Origin: Chlamydiota bacterium
GTDB lineage: Bacteria; Chlamydiota; Chlamydiia; Chlamydiales; JAJFMB01
DNA length: 13,634 nt
Direction of reading: 5' to 3'
Assembly: GCA_021772355.1 (NCBI GenBank)
Contig: JAJFMB010000111.1
Location: forward strand, 1 to 13,634
The notes beneath the pieces are model-generated. The model was not told where the DNA came from and made no database searches. It saw only the letters and a program-made list of their open reading frames with translations. The translations under genes and the position numbers were made by a program. This document shows, piece after piece, positions 6,691 to 13,054 of this stretch; position 1 is the stretch's first letter; every line of letters starts with the position of its first letter.

Positions 6691-7664
6691 GTCCCATCAC
6701 CCCGTTGTGGTAACACATCCGATAACAAACTTAAATTTTCAGTTAATCGAGCAATACTTTGCTCCAGTTGCCCAGTAGCGCCATTTACACCCTCTCCCCC
6801 TTTCTGGAAGTGCTCGCCAGCGATTACAACAGCTTTTATTTGCTCATCAAAACTCAAAATCAGTTGCTTTTGCGACTCGATATGCGTGAAAAGAAAATCT
6901 AAATGTTCTTGCAATGCCTGATTTTGCTGTTTCAGCCCAGCTTCTGACTTTTCCAGCCCTTTATTTGCAGCACCAAACTTCTTCGCAATTTCTCCAATCT
7001 CCTGTGCAAGTTTTTCGAGTTTTTTAAACTCATCTTCCACCCTATCTTGCCCATTTTCAATCTTTGCCTTTAAAGCCTCGATAACATTCACTTGCTGTTC
7101 ACTAAAAGCTTCATATTTTTTCGTCAATTCAACAACTTTTTTCCGCCACGCATCGTCCTGCTCCATCAGTTTATTCTGACTATCACTCAACTCCTTTCCA
7201 CGTAGCTCCAGTTCTTCTTTGAACTTCTGATTAAATTCCTTCATTTTCTCAATTTTTTTCTGAAGCTCTGCAGGCAACTTGGATAACTCTTCTGCTGTAA
7301 TCGTTACATCAGCCACGACATCCTTCACATCTTGGACCACTTTTTCTTCTTTTGCCACAGTCTTTTCATAAGCCCTTCTAGGAGCAAAATGGCCAATAGC
7401 AAAATAGGCAACAGCGCACAAAGCAGTTGCCACAAAAAAACCGGTCCCAGTCGCTTCATGTTCAGCTGCATATTCAATTCCACCCCAAATGCCGAATCCT
7501 CCCGCACCCCCTCCAAAGAGGTATTGCGTGGGATGACGCGGTTTCCAAAAACCAGTTGCGCCGTCACAACAGCAATGCCGCTGAAACCACCCTTTTTTTT
7601 CAGCCGGCGCTTGTGCCTCGATATCGCGGTTCCCCACCGTAAAAGGCGTCACTTTCGCGCTCAT
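6687..7664 (-). CDS. Inc-like protein: paired hydrophobic segment plus long coiled coil
   Basis: A 325-residue protein from ATG 7664 with a Shine-Dalgarno AAGGGG just upstream. The N-terminus (1-45) is polar and contains a Cys triplet (RHCCCDG, 29-35). Two hydrophobic stretches follow: a glycine-rich one at about 47-66 and a clear one at about 73-93, separated by a short loop (EHEATG). From about residue 100 to 310 the sequence is almost entirely Glu/Lys/Gln/Leu-rich heptads, predicted coiled coil, with a short Gly-rich break near 288-296. This is the layout of chlamydial Inc proteins such as IncA, which are secreted by type III secretion and inserted in the inclusion membrane. There is no cleavable signal peptide. 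It overlaps the upstream Inc-like gene by 65 bp and the downstream pabC-like gene by 4 bp. Assignment rests on architecture only. Confidence 0.72.
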   Translation of the reverse strand: MSAKVTPFTVGNRDIEAQAPAEKKGWFQRHCCCDGATGFWKPRHPTQYLFGGGAGGFGIWGGIEYAAEHEATGTGFFVATALCAVAYFAIGHFAPRRAYEKTVAKEEKVVQDVKDVVADVTITAEELSKLPAELQKKIEKMKEFNQKFKEELELRGKELSDSQNKLMEQDDAWRKKVVELTKKYEAFSEQQVNVIEALKAKIENGQDRVEDEFKKLEKLAQEIGEIAKKFGAANKGLEKSEAGLKQQNQALQEHLDFLFTHIESQKQLILSFDEQIKAVVIAGEHFQKGGEGVNGATGQLEQSIARLTENLSLLSDVLPQRGDGT

Positions 7665-8607
7665 TATAATCCCCTTTGCTAAAATCGGCCCTCAATTCCG
7701 TGATGGCCCGATTCAATTTATCCACTTTTTCTTTCAGCTCCTGAATTTCCAGCTCTTTTTTCACAAGTGAATCAACATTGACAAAGGCATTATTGGAAAT
7801 ACGCGACAAAATCGATATCTGCCTGGTCAACTCATCTTGTTTCATAATCAGCTGGACATTTGCTGCCTTTAATTCATTAGTTAATCTTTCATAAAAAACG
7901 AGTTTATTTTCTGACTCCTGAGCTTCCCTTACCAATCCCGTCATCACCCCAGTTGCAACCTTAATTTCCTCCGCAAGCTTAGCGTTTTTTTGTTGTAAAT
8001 ACTTATAACGCATTGCCCACTCTTCAGTATTTTTTTGCAACGCCGCATTAATAGCCTGAGACTCCTTCATAGAAAGTCCCAAGTGATTAGCCGATTTATC
8101 AATCATCTCCTTCAATCGTAAACTTAAAGCCTGAGTCTCTTTGTACTTAACTAGCAACTTATCGTAATCCAGTAAAGTTTGGTCAAATTCTGACTTTTGC
8201 TTTGCAATAATCTTATCTGCTTGTTGCAACGATTTCACAAACTCATTTTTGATTTCCGATAAATTCTTATTGATCTTGCGTAACACCTTAACAAGGTTCT
8301 CAAGCTCATCAATTTTTTCAGCCATCAACTTCAAATGCTTCCGCAATGTGTACGCAATACTCAGTTCTTTCAGTTGATAGGCGCCGATTAACATCGTCAA
8401 ACTCACCACACAACCGATCACACCCAAAGGAGTTGAGCCAATAACCAGCAGCGCCACCGATACCGTCGTCTGAACCACAGCAGAAGCTGCCAGCATATAA
8501 TACGACCAGTGCACGAATTTGCGCCCATTGAGACTTCCTTCCTCAACCGGTTCCTCCAAACGCCCAACGATCGAAGCTTCCATCTGCCCAAGAACAAGAG
8601 AGGTCAT
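7600..8607 (-). CDS. Inc-like protein: bilobed hydrophobic domain plus long coiled coil
   Basis: A 335-residue protein. ATG 8607 is chosen because a strong Shine-Dalgarno GGAGGTG (8614-8620) lies 6 bases upstream; an earlier in-frame codon at 8673 would add 22 charged residues without one. Residues 1-33 are polar. A classic bilobed hydrophobic domain spans about 34-57 and 60-78 with a tight GSTPLG turn, so both ends would face the cytosol. Residues about 83-310 form long coiled-coil heptads, and the final 25 residues are charged and Gly-rich. This matches the Inc layout closely and is paralogous in plan, though not obviously in sequence, to the next gene, whose start lies inside this one. It is the first gene of a minus-strand unit ending in the pabC-like gene. 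Function is unknown; membrane tethering or fusion control, as for IncA, is one possibility. Confidence 0.75.
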   Translation of the reverse strand: MTSLVLGQMEASIVGRLEEPVEEGSLNGRKFVHWSYYMLAASAVVQTTVSVALLVIGSTPLGVIGCVVSLTMLIGAYQLKELSIAYTLRKHLKLMAEKIDELENLVKVLRKINKNLSEIKNEFVKSLQQADKIIAKQKSEFDQTLLDYDKLLVKYKETQALSLRLKEMIDKSANHLGLSMKESQAINAALQKNTEEWAMRYKYLQQKNAKLAEEIKVATGVMTGLVREAQESENKLVFYERLTNELKAANVQLIMKQDELTRQISILSRISNNAFVNVDSLVKKELEIQELKEKVDKLNRAITELRADFSKGDYNERESDAFYGGEPRYRGTSAG

Positions 8608-8613
8608 AATTGA

Positions 8614-8620
8614 CACCTCC
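8614..8620 (-). promoter_or_regulatory. Strong ribosome binding site deciding the Inc-like gene start
   Basis: GGAGGTG read on the minus strand, six bases before ATG 8607. It is the best Shine-Dalgarno match in the window and fixes the start 66 bp inside the longest possible reading frame. It also predicts comparatively strong translation of this Inc-like protein. Confidence 0.75.
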
Positions 8621-8696
8621 AAAGTTATATTTTTTTTTCGAAGAGTAAAGTCTTTCCCCTCGATATGTGTCAAGAAAAATCACGACCCCACCAGTT

Positions 8697-8732
8697 CCCC
8701 AAGCACCACACTCAACACCCCAAGCACCACAC
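8697..8732. repeat. Short tandem motif, two units 21 bp apart
   Basis: CCCCAAGCACCACAC occurs at 8697-8711 and again at 8718-8732. The second unit is the left end of the 115-bp repeat. The same start (CCCAAGCACCACAC) opens the second long copy at 8989, and a degraded version (CCAAGCACTACA) is seen at 9214-9225. The motif therefore occurs four times in about 530 bp. Confidence 0.8.
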
Positions 8733-8834
8733 GCGATTAACATCTTTATAAGACAAAACATACGCTACAATAGCAAACTCGCAATCCCCAAACAAAGTAC
8801 CCTACAGAACAGCGACAGGGTACACTCGCGATAA
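8721..8834. repeat. Long direct repeat, copy A
   Basis: About 114 bp matching copy B at 8991-9105, with roughly seven mismatches and one single-base indel by eye (about 93% identity). Near its right end it carries a 7-bp inverted repeat, GTACCCT (8797-8803) and AGGGTAC (8817-8823), with a 13-base loop. It lies immediately upstream of the first Inc-like gene, so it probably contains or abuts that promoter. Confidence 0.9.
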
Positions 8835-8908
8835 ACTCAGAGACCCTCAACAAAAGCTTTTCTCCCATCTTACCCCAGCCTCTTTCTCTCTAGTTTGTGC
8901 GTCACTAA

Positions 8909-8977
8909 TAGTGCCGGCTAAAGCCGACACTAGCCTCAACCTCAGCGAATATGCTTCGCATCATCACTTCGGTTGAG
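8909..8977. repeat. Palindromic element: two adjacent stem-loops
   Basis: The first stem pairs TAGTGCCGGCT (8909-8919) with AGCCGACACTA (8922-8932), 10 of 11 positions matching. The second pairs CTCAACC (8935-8941) with GGTTGAG (8971-8977) and encloses an inner stem, GCGAA (8945-8949) with TTCGC (8955-8959). The element lies centrally between the two long direct repeats. It resembles REP- or MITE-like palindromic elements in form; no transposase is present. Confidence 0.6.
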
Positions 8978-8990
8978 TGTAACAATGACC

Positions 8991-9105
8991 CAAGCACCAC
9001 ACGCAATTAACATCTTTATAAGATAAGACATACGCTACAATATCAAACCCGTAATCCCCCAAACAAAGTACCCTACAGAACAGCAACAGGGTACACTCGC
9101 GATAA
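8991..9105. repeat. Long direct repeat, copy B
   Basis: Second copy of the 115-bp repeat, separated from copy A by about 156 bp. The internal inverted repeat is conserved (GTACCCT 9068-9074, AGGGTAC 9088-9094) although its loop has a substitution. This hints that the hairpin is older than the duplication or is under constraint. On the minus strand the hairpin is followed by TTTGTTT, a poor terminator tail that could still help end pabB transcripts. Confidence 0.9.
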
Positions 9106-9107
9106 TG

Positions 9108-9130
9108 TTGCGCCTGTGTAACAGGTGCAA
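9108..9130. other. Hairpin adjoining copy B
   Basis: TTGCGCCTGT (9108-9117) pairs with ACAGGTGCAA (9121-9130): ten base pairs including one G-T wobble, closed by a three-base loop. No T-run follows on either strand, so it is not a typical terminator. It sits 14 bp before the plus-strand terminator and may be part of the same transcript. Confidence 0.6.
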
Positions 9131-9144
9131 TGTTTGAGCGAGTC

Positions 9145-9170
9145 TTGCCTCGAAGAGGCAATTTCTTTTT
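9145..9170 (+). terminator. Rho-independent terminator, plus strand
   Basis: A perfect stem, TTGCCTC (9145-9151) and GAGGCAA (9155-9161), with loop GAA, is followed by TTTCTTTTT (9162-9170). The T-run is on the plus strand only. All genes for several kilobases on either side are on the minus strand, so the transcript it would end is not explained by any coding gene. Confidence 0.65.
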
Positions 9171-9271
9171 ACAGAGACTTTGTGGCCTAAGTAAGCATAT
9201 CAATCGACAAAGCTCCAAGCACTACATTCAATTAAAACACTGGAGAGGCAATTTCTTCTAAGAAAACTAGG

Positions 9272-10645
9272 TCACTCTAAGACTTTGATCATACTTGAGG
9301 CCTTATGCAGTGTCTCCCTGTACTCTTGCTCTGGATTAGAATCATAAACAATAGCGCCCCCTACCTGCATTTCAACCACTTTTTCTAGGTTTTCTTCTTT
9401 ACCCTGCATTTCAATCACATTTTCCGGACTATTAAGTATATTGGTGCTCTCCTTTCCTTCCTGGACCGTGAGAGTGCGGATGGCGACGTTGAAATCGAAG
9501 TCTCCGTTGCCCGTAAAGTATCCAATACTGCCTGTATAGACGCCTCGAGCTCTTTTTTCTAAAGTGGCGATAGCTTCCATGGCGCGAATTTTGGGGCATC
9601 CGGTAATGGAACCTGCGGGAAAACATGATTTTACTATATCTAAGGGATCTGTTTCTGGAGACACTCTGGACTCGATTTGAGATAGCATATGAAAAACGTT
9701 TGTGTAGGCTTCTGAGTGCCACATTTTTTTTGTTACGACTGTGCCAGGGAGACTGATTTTTCCAAGATCATTGCGCATCAAGTCGGTGATCATCAAAAGC
9801 TCAGCTCTTTCCTTTTCTGAAGAGAGAAGCTCGCGAAGGTTAAATTCATCTTCCTGTTGAGACCTACCTCTTGGAGCTGTTCCTTTAATGGGGCGGGTTT
9901 CTAATTGGGTGCCGCTTTTTTTAAGAAAACGCTCAGGAGATGAGGAAATAATCGTGAGGTGGGGAAGGTTCATAAACACAGAAAAAGGCGCAGGATTTTG
10001 CTGTGTGAGACCTTCAAAAATAGCGAAGGGGTCGCAGGAGCCTTTGTATACTTTATTCTGAGAAAGATTCACTTGATAGATATCTCCATCAATAATCCAC
10101 TCTTTGGCTTTTGAAATCTTTTGAGTGTAGCGTTCAATAGGTTCAAAGGGCTTTGTGCATTTTAGAGTGTTTGGAAAAGAATCTGTGGACAATCCTGAAT
10201 AGTCACCTTTACGGATTTTTTCAATCCACTCTCTTTGTCCTAAAGTAAGCAAATGTAGGACATCGTTATTAATTGATAGTGTTGTTTGATTTCTTGGATG
10301 ATCGTGCGTAAGTACTACCGCGTGGCGCTGAAAATAAGCTAAGGGGATAGTTGGAAGAGGTAAGTCGAGTTGATAATCATCGCTCGTTGCCCCCATCTCA
10401 TAACTTAAATAGCCTACCCACTCAGGACTATTGTGGTTATGCGAGAAATTAAGTTTCTGCTTCAGCTGATCCCATGGATGTTCTCCCTCTATCGTAACGT
10501 ACTCGAAAGGAAATAGACAAAGCATACTTCTCTGTGAAGAGTCATAGTTTCCCCCTGAATAAAATAATGTAGTTCCTGGTTCCCTGGCGAAATAGCGCGT
10601 AAGATCTACTAGAGATACAGCAAAGGGAAGGCTAACGTTATCCAT
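9272..10645 (-). CDS. pabB: Aminodeoxychorismate synthase component I
   Basis: Converts chorismate to 4-amino-4-deoxychorismate, with ammonia from a PabA-type glutaminase not seen here, for p-aminobenzoate and folate synthesis. At 457 residues it has the family length. Chorismate-binding motifs are intact: RPIKGTAPRG (251-260), with K254 marking PabB rather than anthranilate synthase (which has Ala there), ELLMITDLMRNDLGKI (282-297), CFPAGSITGCPKIRAMEAI (341-359), and GGAIVYDSNPEQEYRET (429-445). Between IRTL (389-392) and GGAIV the stretch is about 20 residues longer than usual and carries an internal duplication (ENVIEMQ 408-414, EKVVEMQ 421-427). ATG 10645 overlaps the end of the U-box-like gene by 8 bp, with no clear Shine-Dalgarno sequence, so it is probably translated by coupling. 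It is the last gene of the sprT-like to pabB unit. Confidence 0.93.
   Translation of the reverse strand: MDNVSLPFAVSLVDLTRYFAREPGTTLFYSGGNYDSSQRSMLCLFPFEYVTIEGEHPWDQLKQKLNFSHNHNSPEWVGYLSYEMGATSDDYQLDLPLPTIPLAYFQRHAVVLTHDHPRNQTTLSINNDVLHLLTLGQREWIEKIRKGDYSGLSTDSFPNTLKCTKPFEPIERYTQKISKAKEWIIDGDIYQVNLSQNKVYKGSCDPFAIFEGLTQQNPAPFSVFMNLPHLTIISSSPERFLKKSGTQLETRPIKGTAPRGRSQQEDEFNLRELLSSEKERAELLMITDLMRNDLGKISLPGTVVTKKMWHSEAYTNVFHMLSQIESRVSPETDPLDIVKSCFPAGSITGCPKIRAMEAIATLEKRARGVYTGSIGYFTGNGDFDFNVAIRTLTVQEGKESTNILNSPENVIEMQGKEENLEKVVEMQVGGAIVYDSNPEQEYRETLHKASSMIKVLE
9364..9441 (-). repeat. 39-bp tandem duplication inside pabB
   Basis: Two units (9364-9402 and 9403-9441) begin with the same CCTGCATTTCAA and agree at about 20 of the first 23 positions, then diverge. 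The period is 13 codons, so the frame is kept. It lies in a surface-loop position between conserved pabB motifs. Confidence 0.7.
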
Positions 10646-12308
10646 AATACTGCTGTCTAGAAAGTTTAAATTGGGTCGTAAGAGAGGAGCATCTTCTTTC
10701 AGCAGTTAGAACTGCTAATTTTCGTTCTGCTTTTAATTTGTATTGCATGCGTTCTATGTCATCGGATGATACTTGGCTATCTTTAATTTTCTGATTAAAT
10801 ATTTCTCTAAAGCGTTCTGTGTAAAACTGCTCTCGTTCTGCATTAAGTAATCTCATTCTACTAGATAGATCATTATTAATAGCATATTGATTTTGAAGAT
10901 GGGTTAATTCCTTTTTTAAAGATGTTATTCTTGATTGTGCAGCTTTCAAATCACTTTTAACGGTGTCACAAGATTCAACATCCTTTTTATGCCTTATTGC
11001 TCTTTTTAGTAAGCTTTTCAGCAATACAATTTTTTCTTCTACTTCACCCTTCTCTTTTTTAAGCTTGTCTAAATTAGATGCGTGAAGCTCAAGTTTCCCT
11101 TCAAGTTCACGAATTGCATTTCTCGTTCGGTCTAGATCACCACAGCAAACAAAAGATCTTTGATGCTTAATCTCTATCAATCTCAACGTTACTTCTTTAT
11201 GAGAAGCCCTAACCGCATCCTCAGTAGCATCTTTATGAAACAAGTTTTTTTTTATTTTTAAATCAAGATAGGCTTTCTTTTTTCTAAGAATCTCTTCTTC
11301 AGAAACACGCTGATACTCATTGATTATTGTAACTAGTAGTTGGTGGGGTCTGCACTCAAGAGCGTTAATTTCCCCTCGACAATTTCCACATTCTTTCGTG
11401 TTCATAACAAACATTTGAGATTGAGTGTGGCCACATTCTACAAGCTGAGGATTCTCATAAATATCATCTGTGGCGGCATCGATGAGAGACTGAAAGTTGA
11501 ATGGTTTCCGCCCAAAAGAATCAGAAGTGGAACCATCCTCTACTAAATCTATCGCCACTTCTTGAGTCTTGTAGTCCGGTCTAGTTTTTGATAAATATTT
11601 AGGAAGATGTTTTTTAAAATCCTCCAACGATACTTTCAATCGAAATTCTTCAAATCCGCACAGACTCCATAAAGATTCTCTCTCCCACCTATCGTACGTT
11701 TCTTTAGGCGTGTCTTTCAACTCCACTTTTCCATTCTCAACTTTTAAGCCCAGGCTGTCAGCATTTACAAGTGTGCCATCCGGCAAACTAAGCGCCTGAT
11801 AGAGAGGCTTTCTCGTGATGGGACAAAATAGACTTTGGACAACTTCCACAGAAGGCACTCCAGGGTTTAGCAGTACAATTTTTTTCCTAATTTCAGAACA
11901 GGTATAATCAAGAACAGTAATTCTATCTGTTAGGGCGCTATTACTTCTTTTTAATTTTTCCAATTGCTCTTCGAGGCTTATAAGATCCTCTGATTGAGGA
12001 AAAGTACTGATATCGCGTGTAAGCTGCTCCTTCTTCTTTACAAGCTTACTTATTTTTTGGCTTAGGCAAGAAATAGAACTATTAAGGCTGTTGATACGGA
12101 AAACGGCGCTGACAGAATCAAAATCCGTATACCTGCGCGCCAGCCTTGCGACCTCATCATCTATCTCTTGTTGGTAAGCCTCGACAACAAGGGCAAATTG
12201 CGCCTCTACTTTTGTTACCTCTTTTCCTGCCAGAGTCCGAGCACTTTCAAGCTCTTTTTTTGCAATAACAAGCTCATGTTGAATCTGAGCCGGAGTAGTG
12301 GGTTGCAT
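10638..12308 (-). CDS. Coiled-coil protein with U-box/RING-like motifs, candidate ubiquitin-ligase effector
   Basis: A 556-residue protein of unknown family. Residues about 8-58 and 75-150 are coiled coil. Residues 159-180 (SLFCPITRKPLYQALSLPDG) look like the first half of a U-box (CPIT, then a D/G turn). Residues 283-335 look like a second U-box/RING: ENPQLVECGHT with C292 and H294, then C307-x2-C310-R, and a Leu/Ile-rich helix (HQLLVTIINEYQ) where the U-box C-terminal helix would be. Four potential metal ligands allow one zinc. Residues 336-556 are again long coiled coil. There is no signal peptide or membrane segment. It sits between yebC (10-bp gap) and pabB (8-bp overlap), clearly in the operon but unrelated in function. 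By analogy with U-box effectors of other intracellular bacteria it could act in the host, but this is inference from short motifs; it could also be a structural coiled-coil protein. Confidence 0.7.
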   Translation of the reverse strand: MQPTTPAQIQHELVIAKKELESARTLAGKEVTKVEAQFALVVEAYQQEIDDEVARLARRYTDFDSVSAVFRINSLNSSISCLSQKISKLVKKKEQLTRDISTFPQSEDLISLEEQLEKLKRSNSALTDRITVLDYTCSEIRKKIVLLNPGVPSVEVVQSLFCPITRKPLYQALSLPDGTLVNADSLGLKVENGKVELKDTPKETYDRWERESLWSLCGFEEFRLKVSLEDFKKHLPKYLSKTRPDYKTQEVAIDLVEDGSTSDSFGRKPFNFQSLIDAATDDIYENPQLVECGHTQSQMFVMNTKECGNCRGEINALECRPHQLLVTIINEYQRVSEEEILRKKKAYLDLKIKKNLFHKDATEDAVRASHKEVTLRLIEIKHQRSFVCCGDLDRTRNAIRELEGKLELHASNLDKLKKEKGEVEEKIVLLKSLLKRAIRHKKDVESCDTVKSDLKAAQSRITSLKKELTHLQNQYAINNDLSSRMRLLNAEREQFYTERFREIFNQKIKDSQVSSDDIERMQYKLKAERKLAVLTAERRCSSLTTQFKLSRQQYYG

Positions 12309-12318
12309 GAAAATCTCT

Positions 12319-13041
12319 TCAGTCTGGGAGATTCATATTGTGATAGACGGCGTCGACATCATCGAGATCTTCAAGCCATTGGATTAGGTCTTGATTGGCT
12401 TGCGCGGTGTCGTCATCTACATCGACATTTGTTTTGGGAATCATTTCTAGAGAGGCTTCTTCCGAGGCATACCCCTTCTCATCGAGTGCCTCTTTAACTT
12501 GGTAAAGCTCTTGAGGATCGGTAGTGATCACAAACATCTCATCTGTTGCTTCAAAATCTTCTGCACCAGCTTCTGTTGCAATAAGAAAGAGCTCCTCTTC
12601 AGCAGCATTTTCCTTGGAGATTTGAATGATTCCTTTGCGATCAAAATTATAGACAACTGATCCGGGGCTTGCGATACTGCCCCCTTTTTTGTTGGTGGCT
12701 ATACGCATATCAGAAGCCGTGCGGTTTTTATTGTCCGTCATTGTCTCTACGACGATCCCCACTCCACCGTGACCATACAATTCATAAGTAAGTTCGGTAA
12801 AATCAGCCTGATCGGCACTGGACGCCTTTTTAACGTTGCGGTCAATCACCTCGTTCGAGACATTAGCAGCCTTTGCTTTTTGCAATACTAGACGAAGACG
12901 AGGGTTGCCTTGGGGATCAGGGCCACCTAATTTAACTGCACTGATGATCTCTTTGGCTATACGGGAAAAAATTTTCCCTTTTTTCGCATCGGCGCGCTCT
13001 TTACGAAATTTAATATTTGCCCATTTACTATGTCCAGCCAT
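12319..13041 (-). CDS. yebC: YebC/PmpR (TACO1) family regulatory protein
   Basis: 240 residues from ATG 13041, with GAGG upstream at good spacing; the GTG codon just before is in frame but less likely. The signature start MAGHSKWANIKFRKERAD is followed by RIAKEIISAVKLGG, YELYGHGGVGIVVETMTDNKNRT (86-108), and the acidic C-terminal domain ending in YHNMNLPD, all typical of the family at normal length. Members have been described as transcriptional regulators, and relatives of the mitochondrial TACO1 type aid translation of proline-rich stretches, so the molecular role here is open between the two. It lies 13 bp after the SprT-like gene and 10 bp before the U-box-like gene. Confidence 0.95.
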   Translation of the reverse strand: MAGHSKWANIKFRKERADAKKGKIFSRIAKEIISAVKLGGPDPQGNPRLRLVLQKAKAANVSNEVIDRNVKKASSADQADFTELTYELYGHGGVGIVVETMTDNKNRTASDMRIATNKKGGSIASPGSVVYNFDRKGIIQISKENAAEEELFLIATEAGAEDFEATDEMFVITTDPQELYQVKEALDEKGYASEEASLEMIPKTNVDVDDDTAQANQDLIQWLEDLDDVDAVYHNMNLPD

Positions 13042-13054
13042 CACTAAACCTCAA

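Larger units (their letters stand above)
8608..9271. other. Non-coding region of about 660 bp, rich in repeats and hairpins
   Basis: This is the only long stretch without a credible gene. It holds a 21-bp-spaced short tandem motif (8697-8732), two copies of a roughly 115-bp direct repeat (8721-8834 and 8991-9105), a palindromic element between them (8909-8977), a hairpin (9108-9130), a plus-strand terminator (9145-9170) and a second partial copy of that terminator's right arm (GAGGCAATTTCTT at 9244-9256). The promoter of the Inc-like genes must lie here; in the first repeat copy TATAAA (minus strand, 8745-8750) is a possible -10 box without a good -35. The two open frames seen here on the minus strand are made of repeat sequence and are not considered genes. 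Confidence 0.8.

Noticed and set aside
8543..8761. A 72-codon minus-strand frame with a repeated CGAWG motif
   Set aside because: The repeated motif is just the CCCCAAGCACCACAC tandem unit read in translation, and the frame overlaps the well-supported Inc-like gene start.
8909..8977. A tRNA or tRNA-like gene, because of the adjacent stem-loops
   Set aside because: There is no acceptor stem closing the structure, no T-loop consensus and no plausible anticodon arm.
8964..9218. An 84-codon open frame on the minus strand within the repeat region
   Set aside because: It runs through copy B, the hairpin and the terminator, has no Shine-Dalgarno sequence or recognisable domain, and its Cys-rich composition comes from repeat sequence.
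8697..9240. CRISPR-like array from the recurrent CAAGCACCACAC motif
   Set aside because: Spacing is irregular (21, about 270 and about 220 bp), the long copies are near-identical throughout rather than having unique spacers, and no cas gene is present.
9252..9265. TTTCTT-CT-AAGAAA as a pabB terminator
   Set aside because: The stem is six A/T-rich pairs with almost no GC content and a two-base loop, too weak to call.
9272..10645. Annotation as anthranilate synthase component I (trpE) or isochorismate synthase
   Set aside because: The PIKGT motif has the Lys typical of aminodeoxychorismate synthase, where TrpE has Ala; no tryptophan or menaquinone genes are near, and a pabC-like gene is on the same strand.
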